NCBI GenBank assembly: GCA_963281255.1
Contig: OY725496.1
Span: 682,001 to 746,000, forward strand
Direction: 5' to 3'
Length of the DNA stretch: 64,000 bases
DNA from: Aphrocallistes beatrix
Lineage: Eukaryota; Porifera; Hexactinellida; Sceptrulophora; Aphrocallistidae
Below are positions 33,210 through 44,992 of the stretch, in pieces; the first letter of the stretch is position 1, and the number at the start of each line of letters is the position of its first letter. The notes beneath the pieces are model-generated. The model had not been told where the DNA came from. It did not search any database and worked only from the letters and a program-made list of their open reading frames with translations. The position numbers and the translations under genes are program-made.

Positions 33210-33380
33210 CAGTAGAACTCGGTTAGTACGTACTCGGGATAAGACGTACTTCGGCTTAGTACGTACTCATTTCTCTGAACCAAAATTCATTTATTATATA
33301 GATTCCTATATAATATCAACTCGGTTAGTAGGTACTTTTTTCTGCTTCCCGGAGGGGTACGTACTAACCGAGTTCTACTG
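33210..33380. mobile_element. pogo/Tigger-like MITE
   Basis: TA|CAGTAGAACTCGGTTAGT ... ACTAACCGAGTTCTACTG|TA. Same family as 7384-7520. Between the two NHL genes. Confidence 0.75.
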
Positions 33381-33455
33381 TATACATATTTTCACACCTT
33401 TAAAAAAAAACTTATTTTGATCTAAAAGCTAGCTCTCAATGGCAAATATAAGGTA

Positions 33456-33644
33456 CAGTCGACTCCGCTTAATAGAGCCACATCGGTCCGGGCGTATTTT
33501 GACCCGATTAAGCAGAGAACCCTATTAACCGAAAATATTTTTGTATTAGCTTCTATGTGTGAGAGCTATTCCGGTCCTGCCAAAAGTGACCCGATTAAGC
33601 GGCTGACCCGATTAAACAGTGGCCCTATTAAGCGGAGTCGACTG
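33456..33644. mobile_element. pogo/Tigger-like MITE
   Basis: TA|CAGTCGACTCCGCTTAAT ... TTAAGCGGAGTCGACTG|TA. Same family as 11283-11461. Ends 200 bases before the copy 2 promoter dyad. Confidence 0.8.
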
Positions 33645-33844
33645 TATTTTAATATGTAATTAGAAATTTCACACTTAGAATACCGTAAGATTAGGAATTC
33701 ACGATGTAATCCGATATTTATATTGTATGTTCCTTCAAGTCACTTCCTGGAGCTGCACTATCGGTCGACCGACATTTTTGTTTTTTCTCTAATGCACAGT
33801 ATCAATTGATCATGACAATATTGATTTCAGTTGAAAGTGAAACA

Positions 33845-33937
33845 AATTGTGTCGCGATACTGAGACACAATTATAGTATTGCAATGGAATTAAGACTGCT
33901 AGTTATAATTACTAGTGTCCTGACCCGATATAAATAG
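33845..33937 (+). promoter_or_regulatory. Promoter of NHL gene 2: dyad plus TATA
   Basis: AATTGTGTC-GCGATACTGA-GACACAATT (33845-33872) and TATAAATAG (33929-33937), 61 bases before the ATG. The dyad is conserved while nearby bases differ from copy 1. Confidence 0.65.
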
Positions 33938-33997
33938 GATTACGCTACTCCTGTTCATTCACAATACAATACAATTAGAATCTTCCAATTTGAGTAA

Positions 33998-34858
33998 ATG
34001 GCCATAGCATTTCCCGACCAACAGCCTGTAGACCACTTAACAGCTGTTGCAAAGAAAGGTAAAGTTCCTGGTGAACTCTGGTATCCTTGTGGTGTCGCTA
34101 TAGCCCCAGCCACAAACTACATATATGTCGCTGAAGGTGGTCTTAATTTCGCGAGAGTGTCTATATTTTCAGAGTCGGGTGAGTACCTAAACAATTATAC
34201 TCACGAGCACATGAAATCATTATGGGGCATCGCCATACATGGAAACAACCTGTATGTAACAGACTATATGGTTCACGCTGTGTTCCACTTGAAGTTAGAG
34301 GCTGACTTCCGTCTGGTGGCTAGGCTAGGGAGCAGAGGGTCTGGTATCAGACAGTTTGATGAACCCCGCCAACTCACTATATCTTCGAATGGAGATGTGT
34401 ACTTAGCTGATAGAAACAACAACAGAATCCAAATTCTAGATGGCTCTCTACATCCGATAAGAGAGGTGACACATCCATCCATGCACAAGCCTTGTGACGT
34501 AAAGTTAACGACAGAAGAGATGTACGTACTTAGTTCAGATGACTCTCCTTGCGTGCATGTATTTAGTCATACCGGACATAAGATACGCTCTCTAATCACT
34601 TGTGGTGGAGGAATGCAGGTAACTAGACCCTACTTCTTCTGTCTCGACACCAAAAAGAATTTGATTATCAGCGATAACAGTGCTCACCTAATCAAGATAT
34701 TCTCAAATGAAGGATCCCTCCTCCATAATATAGGAGAATATGGAAACCAATTGGGTATGTTTTATTATCCTCGAGGATTAGCCCTGACTTCAAATCTAAA
34801 CTTAGTTACTGCGTCCACGAATGATAACGACAGACTTCAAATATTTTCTTTTTTGTAA
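33998..34858 (+). CDS. NHL-repeat protein, 286 aa, copy 2
   Basis: Intronless tandem paralogue of copy 1, same length, starting MAIAFPDQQPVDHLTA. Blades: LWYPCGVAIAPATNYIYVAEG, LWGIAIHGNNLYVTDY, FDEPRQLTISSNGDVYLADRN then NNRIQI, CDVKLTTEEMYVLS, FFCLDTKKNLIISDNSAHL, PRGLALTSNLNLVTAS. Changes are spread along the protein and keep hydrophobic blade positions, so both copies look under selection. Promoter elements match copy 1. Function unknown beyond a propeller platform. Confidence 0.88.
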   Translation: MAIAFPDQQPVDHLTAVAKKGKVPGELWYPCGVAIAPATNYIYVAEGGLNFARVSIFSESGEYLNNYTHEHMKSLWGIAIHGNNLYVTDYMVHAVFHLKLEADFRLVARLGSRGSGIRQFDEPRQLTISSNGDVYLADRNNNRIQILDGSLHPIREVTHPSMHKPCDVKLTTEEMYVLSSDDSPCVHVFSHTGHKIRSLITCGGGMQVTRPYFFCLDTKKNLIISDNSAHLIKIFSNEGSLLHNIGEYGNQLGMFYYPRGLALTSNLNLVTASTNDNDRLQIFSFL

Positions 34859-35249
34859 GTGTTTTTTATATATTATTATTTGTTTGTTTCTGTTCCTAAT
34901 TAAGCTTTGTGATATATATTTCTTTTACTTAAACCTTAATATACTACGTACTTGAACTACTGCCACATAACTACATCTCACTTCTATCACTATGAGTGAC
35001 AGAGTGTAGCACTGATATTGTTGTCACCTAATTTAATTTAAATTTTTCTTTTTTCTGAGGTAAAGTCAAGACCGACATTAACCAATTTAAGATTTTGTTC
35101 ATGGAAACGAAATCTCCCTCATCCAAATAGCTTAATATGAACAATTTTTTAATTTAATCTCTTTTTAGTTCCCTACTTATTATGTTGATAGCATAATTAC
35201 ATTCCTTATCAACAGAAACGTTGCTATCTCCTGGATCTATCTGATTAGG
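34859..35249. other. Intergenic after NHL gene 2
   Basis: AT-rich, no gene or clear repeat seen. Confidence 0.4.
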
Positions 35250-35654
35250 CGCTGCCCGAACAAAAGTATTCGTACACCCCATAATTTATCATACAAATAG
35301 TTATAATACGTACTGATTTATTTAGCGAGTCAAGGTATTTAATTGGTAATAGATACGCTTAATTTAACTTCAAATTCGAATTACTCATTTTATGATCTTT
35401 CCACTCAATTAATCACCCACAAGGTTAAATATTCTCAGACTGTGCCACATCGTACCACTTATGCCATCAAATACAATGAAGGAGAGTAATTAAGTTAAAA
35501 AGCTTATAAAGTGGGTAATTTGAATGTGGAGAATTCGAATTTGAAGACAAATTAAGTGTACCAATTAAATACCTTGACTCGCTAAATAAATCAGTTTTAT
35601 AACTGTTTGTATGGGGAAGTATGGGGTGTACGAATACTTTTGTTCAGGCAGTGT
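35250..35654. mobile_element. Tc1/mariner-like foldback MITE
   Basis: Ends CGCTGCCCGAACAAAAGTAT and (reversed) CACTGCCTGAACAAAAGTAT, TA on the right side. Arms share 'cgctaaataaatcag' and 'gtgggtaatttgaa' type words. Closest relative is 62233-62696. Confidence 0.75.
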
Positions 35655-35809
35655 ATATAGTCACATGATCTGAATGAACTACAGCCACTAACTTCTGTCA
35701 GCAGCTGTTGGAGACGAAGGGGTTTAGAGAGCACGCAATGGCTGTGATTCTAATTCCAAATTCGATCTCAGCCTCGAATCACATACAAGATAGTGTCCGG
35801 TGTGAATGG

Positions 35810-36190
35810 CAGGGTTGCCGTGGGAATGGGAATCATTTTTTCCCTGTGGGAATTCCCATAGGATTCTAATGGGGATCCACATAAGGTTTCACACAGGATT
35901 CCTATGGGGATTCCCATAGGATTGCTGTAGGAATCTCCATGGGGATTCCCATAGGATTCCTATGGGAATTCCCATAGGGTTTCCCACAGGATTCCTATGG
36001 GATTCCCATAGGATTGCTGTAGGAATCTCCATGGGGATTCCCATAGGATTCCTATGGGGATCCCCATAGGGTTTCCCACATGATTCCTATGGGATTCCCA
36101 CAGGGTCTATTGGGAACCCCCATGGGGATTCCCACAGGAATTCTATGGGAATGGAATGGGAATTGAAATTTCATTCCCACGGCAACCCTG
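35810..36190. mobile_element. TIR element filled with GGGATTCCCATAGG satellite
   Basis: Ends CAGGGTTGCCGTGGGAAT in both orientations, flanked by 'aatgg'. The interior is a tandem of 'ggattcccataggattccta' units. Partial relatives at about 30785-30870 and 37405-37485. Confidence 0.7.
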
Positions 36191-36318
36191 AATGGGCCTC
36201 TGGACCATGTAAAGTTCCCTAAATTCCGCTGATGTTGTGACACTCACATTGGCTGATGGCTCTAAGCGTTCAGAACAAGAGCTGGAGGTGGATGGGAGCA
36301 AAGCCATCGTGCACTTTG

Positions 36319-37065
36319 GGGATTCAAAAGTTCTTATCCCAAATTTGTATCTCAAATGATAGTGAAAATAGGATATTTTCGTGTGTCCATTGTATTCCTT
36401 AGGGAATCATTTTCCAAATTGCATATTGGTTTATTTTGACAATTATTGTGGTTCCTACTTGTAAATTAGATTTTTGTACATCGGTTTGAGGTAGTCCCTT
36501 TGAACGTCATTTTTGGGGTTTCCTTTGATATATTTCAGTTCTGAGGAAATTTAGATTAGAACTGATCCATCCATCGAATTATACGCATCAACTAACATAT
36601 AGATTGAATTCTCTGAAGTATTCTAGTTTTAAGCTGAGGGAATAATGCGTTTTAAAGTGATTTACTATCATTTATCTCCCACTTTTCAAGGGGCGAAAAT
36701 TGACCAAAAATCCACTAAAAGCGGCATACTATTTTTATTACAAGCAATTCTATTGAACACCTCCAGTTTACTTTTTCACATTGGTTCTTAATCATTTAAC
36801 CTTTTAATGATCTTATTCTACGATTTCACAATTTTTATTCTCCTAATTTAGTTTTAAGCCATTTTCAATTGGGGGATTCCAACTTTTCGACACTACTCTA
36901 AAGCGATGTGGAAAAATCTAATATAGGAACCACAATAATTGTTCTCTTACAATAAACCAATATATAAATTGGGAGCTGATCCCCTAAGGAAAAGTGACAT
37001 GTCGAAAATATCCTATTTTCACTATCATTTGAGATACAGATATGGGATAAGAACTTTTTGAATGC
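36319..37065. mobile_element. TIR element, about 0.75 kb, copy 1
   Basis: Terminal arms of about 60 bases: 'ggattcaaaagttcttatcc' left; 'ggataagaactttttgaat' right; then 'caaatgatagtgaaaatagg' and its reverse. Copy 2 at 41777-42450 is in the opposite orientation (interior reversed). No coding frame. Confidence 0.75.
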
Positions 37066-37156
37066 AATAATATTGCCCAACTAGTGCTAAAAATGTTAAA
37101 TGTCGTCAGTTACTACTGTATTCCCGACTATTCTCCGATATAATAATAGGTATACG

Positions 37157-37280
37157 CAGAAGCGTAGCCAGGGTGCGGCATATGAGGCCTATGCCGCAAC
37201 CTCAGAGGCTATGCCCACTAAAATTTCACAAATTAGCATTGGGTGCCGCACCCTAAAAATTGGGCTGGCTACGCCTCGCT
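37157..37280. mobile_element. Small MITE with GCGTAGCCAG ends
   Basis: CAGAAGCGTAGCCAGGGTGC at left; right end reversed has GGCGTAGCCAGCCC. Related by its ends to 17396 and 55964. Target duplication not clear. Confidence 0.55.
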
Positions 37281-37572
37281 GCATTTGTCGGACACCCATA
37301 TGAAATGAAATGTAGACCAGTTGGTTAGTTCATAATATACAATTGTTTAATATTAAGCGAGTTCACCTTTACTGTATATCGGATTTTGGCAGAATCCCAC
37401 ATAATTTCTCATAGGATTCTCACGCGTTCGCACATATGGGAATTCCCATAGAAAAAAATTCATTCCTATTCCCATGACAACCCTGGTTAGTAATATACGG
37501 ACATAATTATATTAACAAATTTCACGGATAGATGCGTAATTTCAAACATACAATTCCACACAATTTAATTTA

Positions 37573-38160
37573 TACAAGCGTGCTTCGCTTGCTTGCGCTG
37601 CGCCGCTTGCGGACACTGCGTATCCGCAGTGTCGCCCTGTGAGCGCCTGAAGTTATATATACCTGTAACGAATTGATTGAAGAAACTGCCTGGCGCAGAA
37701 AGCTGATTTTTGGCATGTGGAACTCTTTTGGCTATGGCTCCAGTAAGTTCTGTGCTCAGAGCAAAATGTCGACTCATCATGGAATTATGACGTCATTATC
37801 ACATTTTTAAAAGTTAAGCAATACAGTTATTCGAGGATAACTCAGCCATTATAGGAGCTATCATAGAAGGCTGAAATTTTAATAGAATCTGTATACTAAT
37901 ATTCCTCGCATATGATGCAACTATCATTAAAAAATAATGACTCATCACTTTGTTATGACGTCATGATTACGCATCAAATTTTAAAAATTGATAATTTTGG
38001 TGATTTTTCGTGCGATATCGATTATAACAGGAGGGCAGGCGTATTTAGATATGTTATCTCCCTCATAATTAATCAGTGGGCTCCCAGGCGCCCGCAGGTC
38101 GTCTTCGGCGAACACAAAGTGTCCGCCAGCCGCGCAGCGCAAACAAGCGATCGCACTTGT
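37573..38160. repeat. Two R-family copies, head-first fragment then reversed full copy
   Basis: A head fragment at 37573-37662 abuts a full reversed copy at 37673-38160 (ctgtaacg tail to 'cgcacttgt' head). Two CRE words and a TGACTCA. Inserted in the sequence that follows the sugar-porter gene. Confidence 0.75.
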
Positions 38161-38167
38161 TTTATAT

Positions 38168-38770
38168 AAATATTGTAAACAAAAGTTAACGAATACTTTA
38201 TCATGTGGATCCGAAAATATAATATTCGAAATCTACAGCACTAAAACCCCATGGCAACCGTTGAAAGATAGTTTGTACCATATTTTTGAGATCTGTTTAC
38301 TTTATGTATGTATCTATTGTAAACAAAAGTAAACAATTAATTATCATATTTACTCGAAAATACGATATTCGAAATCTATACCCCTGAAAACCTCATGTCA
38401 AAAGTTGGAAGTTAGTCTCTAGCATAATTTTCAAAATTCATCAAATCGCGTGAAAATATGTATATAAAGGTTTGAAAATATTTACATAACCTTTTTATTG
38501 TTATACATTATAATATAATTGAGACATCGATATAAGTTATTGCTTCGAAGTATTAATAACAATGACAGCTTGCAATAGTGTCGTACAATGAGTTCTATTG
38601 TGAGTGATACCTTACATAGTATTGTATGGAAAAAGTGTGGAAATTTGTTTTCCATTTTTTGCAGAGGTGTGAAAATTTCGCTTAGCATTTCGAACTTAAT
38701 TATAGATTCATAATTTGACACCTACATGCCAATTTTCTTATCTCTACGACTTTCCAATTCTTCAATTCGG
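38168..38770 (-). repeat. D-family repeat (divergent R relative)
   Basis: Shares 'tgtttactttatgtat', 'aaatatacacatgacc'-type and 'caattctt' words with 44993-45825 and 59038-59575, in reverse. Its head side touches the R copy at 38160. Confidence 0.6.
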
Positions 38771-38953
38771 ACAAACAATTTTAATATATAAGATTATATT
38801 AACAAATTTCACTGACAGATGCATAATTTCAGCATACAAATTCCACACAATTTAATTTATATAATTAACTGAATGGATTGATACGAAAACATATAATTAT
38901 TCGAGACATATAAATATTTAGCGAATAATGAGCATTTAATATAATTGGGTTGA

Positions 38954-40297
38954 CTAAACTTTGGGACACAGCTTGCTATTTTTCAACTCCTCTGAAATTT
39001 TCTCTAAGCTTTTTTTCTTCGTTTCTGGTACCGTAAAAAAGACAAAAACAAGTGCAATACTGCAAAATGCACTAAACAGGATATACGTATAGCCAAGGAT
39101 ACCATGGTAGATACTTAATAAAGTTATTGAAACAATTAAATTCATTGACCAATTAATTGTAGTGCAGAGTGAAAATGCCTGTCCCCTAACTGAAGGTGGA
39201 AACAACTCGGTTAGAAGCAGCCATGCGATATTCCCAAAACTAATTTCGTATCCACCGACATATATCATGAAGAGCACTAGCGAGATCCATTTCGTGGCTG
39301 ATATCGAAGTCTGTACTGAAGAAGGGAATGTATTGTTAGTAGGGAATGTGTATTCAGATTGAGAAATCAATGTTAAGTTGGAGCAGTCAGTTAATTCTGT
39401 TTCTGAGTTTGAAAGTACCAAGTATGGATCTATGTATACAATGGTTAGAGTTCCTAAAAGCAAAGTTGAGGCTGAAAGGATGAAAATCCCAATCATTAGA
39501 AGAGGACGACGTCCCAATGTATCAATAACTACAAAATTCAGAATGGAGAACACAAATTTAGCTGCACCCACCCCGATAGTAGCCATTGTAGCGCCAGCAT
39601 TTGAAGAGAAACCCAGCACTTTGAAGAGAATAGGCGCATAGAATAAGACACAGTTCTGCCCACTCAGTTGTTGGAAAAGCGTGATGCCACAACCAATGAA
39701 CATACGGAATAGCATGCGATCTTTCATACTAAATAAGCTCCACCTGAAGACGGAAAGTTTCAGATAAAAATACCGTAAATATTCGAATAGTGGCCTCCTT
39801 TGAATGATGCCTCTCCCCCAATATGCACTAAAATGATTTTTACCTCTTAGGTCAGACTACTGTCATTCTTTATAGTAAATTAGAATCAGAGTCGCTTATT
39901 ATGAACCTGAGGACTTTTCCACTAACAATGCACCTTTAGTATTAATCTGGAATTTGATATGTAAAATAGTTTTGATATAATCAAAGGAATAAAATCAGAA
40001 AATGCTGCGTAAGCATGATTTTTTAGCATATTTTGTAAGTCGAAGGGTTAGGTGTAAATCTCTATATAATGTCCCATCATCACCAAAAATTTAAGTAATT
40101 ATCCTTAAAACTGTGGCTAGAGGAGGCATTATGGCCGGCCGGACACCAACACTCATTTCAGAACTGTTCACCTATACTATTTATTATGTAGGATCATAGA
40201 TCCTATATCATAGTATGGGCACACTAAAAATGAAGAATTGTAGTGAATTTCCAGCAAAATTTCAAATTTCTATCTCTGCTGGTTATACTTTGTAACA

Positions 40298-40342
<45 letters not shown>

Positions 40343-43300
40343 CATCATCCAAGGAATGTGGAAGCACACTTCTAGCCTGTGAGGGGCTTTTTTTCTGGGG
40401 TAAAGCCCCCCAGACCCCCTAATTGTTTTGAAGGCAAAAGATAATGTTGTCAAATTTTATTAACATTATCTGCTCTTCTTCGCCTATTAAAAGATTTAAC
40501 CGAAATTAGTACCATAACTATTTTCATCCTACAAACTTTATTTAATTGATGTAACAATTAAAGTTTGTATTGATGAAAATTGTGGATGTATATTTTGGTG
40601 TATCATCATAATGACGTCAGCATGATTAACATTATTTTGTAGTAATCTATTCTGAACACTATACAATATATGTTTATTTCTATATCTTATCATTTTATTT
40701 TTATTAACCATTCATCATTATTGCTGTGTCATCATGGCGACGTAAGCATAATTAATAAGACTTTATTGAACAATTGTTTATCTCAAACTATTAAAATTTG
40801 AATAGGCATTTATCGTTAAAATTAAGCGCTGATGACGCGACAAAATTTTTAACCGCAAATTGCTCAGAGTGTCCGATGGATCTAGGAATGAAATTTGTTT
40901 TAGAAGGCTTCATACTTCACTAGTGTTACCAATCTCAAGTTTCTAGCTCTTCTAGTTTTTGTGCAATAAGCAAAAAATGAAATTACAAAATGCTACGTAA
41001 TGATGATGAGTTAGCATATATTGAAAATCGTATGGGGAGGTGCACATCTATATACATGTCCGTACCTTCACAAAACAAATTCTTTTAAACTCTGGTCTGT
41101 ACACCACTTACGACCGGACGGACACCAGCACTCATTTTAGTACTGTGCTACTATATTATTATATTGGATCATAGATCCAATATAATAACATAGGAAGCAC
41201 ACTAAAAACCGTTGATCTACTAACACGTGTAATGTAAATTAATATACATATATATATACGTATATATATAATTAAACTGTTTTATAAATTTACCAATTAT
41301 ATTCTTTCTGTTCACATATACTTGTTTTCATTTCATTAAACTCGCTGCTAACTTCTTTATTTTTCCCTCGTATTTTCTGTAAAGTCCTGAAAGCTTCCGC
41401 CTCTTTTCCTTTCAGTAGTAAATAGCGAGGAGTTTTAGGAAGGAATAGTATTAATGTAGCCTGAGTCATTGCTATAATCAAACTCAGTCCGAACATATAC
41501 CTCCATCCATTATGGACACCTATATGATAAGTTATGTTAATACAGTCATTATATTTAGTCGAACATACCTGCAATCTTAAGAATTAAGCAGTTATTTACA
41601 AGTGGTTAAATAATTGAGTTTAAGATCATAGGGGCAACTAATTGCTGATCGCTAGGTAGAAATATTACTTTGTAATACGTATTGCTACTCATCATTATCA
41701 TGTTTTTAGTGTGCTTCCTGTACTATCACACATATATATAGGACCTATGAACCTATACTCGTAACTCGTATAATAGGCATTCAAAAGGTTCTCATCTGTT
41801 CTCAAATGATAATGAAAATAGGATGTTTTCAATTTGTCCATTGTATTCCTTAGGGGATCAGCTTCTAAATTATATATTGGTTTATTTTAATAGAACTATT
41901 ATTGTGGTTCCTATATTATATTTTTGTACACCGGTTTAGAGTAGTGTCGAAAATTTGGAATCCTCCCTTTGAAAATGGCTTAAAACTAAATTTTGAGAAT
42001 AAAAATTGTGAAAATCGTAGAATAAGACCATTAAAAGGTTAAATGATTAAGAACCAATGTGAAAAAGTAAACGGGAGGTGTTCAATAGAATTGCTCGTAA
42101 TGAAAAATATCATGCCACTTTTAGTGGATTTTTGGTCAATTTTCGCCACTTGAAAAGTGAGAGAAAAATGATAGCAAATCACTTCAAAACGCGTTATTCC
42201 CTCAGCCTAAAACTAGAATACTTCAGAGAATTCAATCTATATGTCAGTTGATGCGTAGAATTCGATGGAGGGATCAGTTTTAATCTAACTTCCTCAGAAC
42301 TGAAATATATCAAAGGGAAAAAAATCACGTTCAAAGGACTACCCTAAACCGATGCACAAAAATTTAATGGAATACAATGGACAAATCGAGAATATTATAT
42401 TTTCACTATCATTTGAGATACAGATTTGGGATGATAACTTTTTGAATTCCCTAAGTAGTATAGGTGCACAGTTCAATGAGTGTTGGTGTCCGGTTAGCCG
42501 TACCTACTCCCCTAGCCACAGTTTAAAAAGCTAATCACTTTAAATTTTTGAGCTCCACTCAATTTGCTATTAAGTTCGGTACCCCTGTTACAAGTAGTAA
42601 TAATTTAATACCGAATTAAATAGCTAACTTACCTACTAAGATGTGGCTAACAATATAGGACACAACTATACCGAGACTAATCCCGAACTGGTTGAATGAT
42701 ACGATCATTCCTCTTATCTTCGATGGAGCAATCTCACTAACATAGACATAATGAACGGTAGCGCTTAAAGAAAAAGCATAGCCTATGACCAATCTTCCCA
42801 CCAATAACATCCAAAAATCAATTGATAATACTACTATCAGTGCTCCGAAGATAAATATGATGGCATCTAGAATTATTGTCACTTTTCTTCCCAAATAATC
42901 AACCAGAATTCCACCTGTAAATGATCCTATTACAGCACCAGCTAGCAGACCACTCACAATAACCTAGAATAGAAAGAGTTCAAATCCAACCGATATTTCA
43001 AATTTCTCTGACATTAAAATACCCCGAAATTCACGGTCCACTCAAGTTATACATCAAAAACACATTTTTTTAATTAATCTAATTTCCCCATCCTGAACCC
43101 TGACCAGGGTAGGAGTTGGTTATCCGATTTTAGAATTTGATTATTTTGGGGTCTTTTCAGGCGTAACCGGTAAACAATGTCAATATAAATTGACAAAATA
43201 TGGAATTTTGAAAAATTCATAACTCATTATTAAGAAATTTAATATTTTTCATCCATACTGAAATATATTTGATAGAATTAGAGATTACATACGTATGTTA

Positions 43301-43816
43301 TTTAACTTTTTTGAGGTAATACTCATGAATCTCTGCAAAATCAATGAAAGTGAGAAATTATTTTTTTCGGAAATAACAGATCTGATCAAAATATTCTTAA
43401 TAACCGTTATTAACCGACAGTGGCGGCGGTTAACCGATTAGCCAAATCTCTTCTCGAGTCCTGTAACCACATACAAGTGCACTAACCTCACTTTCCACTA
43501 TTCCGAGGCAAAAGTGATCCCGCATTTGCAATAGTGCACCTGATATGATGCCTAGATGGTAACCAAATAGAATTCCTCCGATTACACCAACCATTGCAGT
43601 TGCAATTATGTAAATGTGTAAACAGAACATTTGGAAAATAGCTTGTAATGATACTCTGTTTTCATTTTCATCATTTGCGTTATCTTTCTGAATTGCTGAT
43701 GTTGAGTTTGTTAATAAGGGTGTTGTATCTGATGCAATTACTTCGACCGATGTCTTTACATCAGACACTATATCTAAAATTTGAGAATTGTTAAAGTGTG
43801 AAAAACTTATTTCCAA
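38954..43816 (-). CDS. MFS sugar/inositol porter (4 exons)
   Basis: Exons (minus): 43816-43487, 42963-42633, 41519-41294, 39743-38954; phases 0, 1 and 2 join exactly to 558 aa. A cytosolic N-terminal tail of about 65 residues with TPLL, then helix 1 GGILFGYHLGIISGAL. Exon 2 has the loop DYLGRK after helix 2. Exon 3 gives HNGWRYMFGL and PKTPRYLL. Exon 4 has QQLSGQNC (helix 7), DTLGRRPL, a long extracellular loop between helices 9 and 10 with NLT and NNT glycosylation sites, TELFPPSVRG, and VPETKKKSLEKI at the end. This is the sugar-porter family (SLC2/GLUT-like). The long 9-10 loop suits class III members (GLUT10/12/HMIT type), but the substrate cannot be read from sequence. Its 3' end is duplicated at 30.9 kb. 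Confidence 0.9.
40302..40337. repeat. (AT)n microsatellite in porter intron 3
   Basis: About 36 bases of pure AT alternation. Next to it are paired blocks 'ggacaccaacactcatttca' (40140) and 'ggacaccagcactcatttta' (41120) with a 'ggatcatagatcc' palindrome after each: a short repeat family within the intron. Confidence 0.7.
41777..42450. mobile_element. TIR element, copy 2, in porter intron 2
   Basis: Reversed relative of 36319-37065: 'ctcaaatgataatgaaaata' left, 'tttcactatcatttgagata' right, interior 'ggtttagagtagtgtcgaaa' as the reverse of copy 1. Confidence 0.75.
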
Positions 43817-44037
43817 TGAGAGAACTAAATGTCCCTCTCTTTCTATGTAACATTTTCACATAGGCTTGTTCCATTTTGTCATACGACCAATCCTCACCCT
43901 GATTTTATGTTGGAATTTCTACGAAAATTCATATGTGGTTCCCTAAGCCTAGACTTCGCTAATAAGTACTAACCTTAATCCACTGATTAGTTATATTTTC
44001 GTGCACTAAGAACGAAAAAAGCCAAAACACGAAAATA

Positions 44038-44200
44038 ATTCCGTACATGGAAAAAATATCTCGTTTAAATCGTTGTTCCGATTAACCAGGGTCCCAATTG
44101 TAAGTATGTCATATGAAAATATCATATAGACATTACTACAATTGGGACACTGGTTAATCGGAACAACGATTTAAATGAGATATGTTTCAATGTACGGAAT
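44038..44200. repeat. Near-perfect 163-bp palindrome upstream of porter
   Basis: Arms 'attccgtacat' to 'caattgta' mirror on both sides, including 'tcgttgttccgattaaccag' and its reverse. The centre is 'atgaaaatatcat'. The 'ccgattaaccagg' word resembles pogo-like ends. 220 bases upstream of the porter ATG, so possibly in its promoter. Confidence 0.75.
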
Positions 44201-44274
44201 CATCTTCAGCCATCATAGCTGATACTAAATTACGTTAATTGTTTGAAAATCCCGCTCATGCTGACAATTTTTAG

Positions 44275-44595
44275 GACGTATATTTTCATGATTTAAGTTG
44301 TGAATTACGCGTTTTTACGAAGATTTCAAGACTAATTTTATCTAAAAAGTGCCTTGATTTGTTACGCTCGTTTCACTTTGACAGTCTCCAGTATAATTTA
44401 ATCCGATCAAAAGACGATACAATATCTCCCAGTTTATTCAGGTCGATTGTATTTGGTTTACAACGTAATCATTTCAGCGCAGATATTATAGAGTTACCTT
44501 TTGCACTTTCTGTTTCAAGATCTGCTTCACTCACCACTGTACTTAGTCTCTTGGACATTCTGGAATATGATTTAATTTTAACTAAATTCATATAA
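44275..44595 (+). CDS. Possible terminal exon, unidentified
   Basis: Acceptor-like 'caatttttag' is followed by a frame open for 106 codons to TAA: DVYFHDLSCELRVF..., CLDLLRSFHFDSLQYNLIR, GLQRNHFSADIIELPFALSV, LSLLDILEYDLILTKFI. Amino-acid make-up is protein-like and helical. No upstream exon was found nearby, and the porter starts just upstream on the other strand. I do not recognise the family. Could be chance. Confidence 0.3.
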   Translation, partial: DVYFHDLSCELRVFTKISRLILSKKCLDLLRSFHFDSLQYNLIRSKDDTISPSLFRSIVFGLQRNHFSADIIELPFALSVSRSASLTTVLSLLDILEYDLILTKFI

Positions 44596-44992
44596 AACCG
44601 TCTGTATATATTGATTCAGAAATATGCCTAATTAGTACACGGACAGACATATTGATATTTATTTTTTGTCCAAAGATTGAATAGATTTGTCATAAGTACG
44701 ATTTAAGACAATTAATCCTATTGTTATATAAATGCCACGAGATATCAACGAGTTGCAACTCATGGTACAATTACTAAGGAGACATTTTTGAAATCCAAGA
44801 TAATTAGATTCTAAATGCTCGGATCGATTATCCGCCTCAGTCGCCCTTTGGGCGGCTCTTGTTATCATATTAATTCGCTAGTTCAAATAAAATCTCGTTT
44901 ATAGCTACTTTATAACATGATAAATTTATGAACATACCTTAAGAGGCTACATTGAGTAAAATGGACATCTTATATATTAAAACGCTAGGATT

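Noticed and set aside
35810-36190. CRISPR-like array
   Set aside because: Units are contiguous and drift without unique spacers, inside a TIR element of an animal genome.
38954-39727. Stand-alone half-size transporter
   Set aside because: It joins in phase with three upstream exons to a full-length porter, so it is the last exon.
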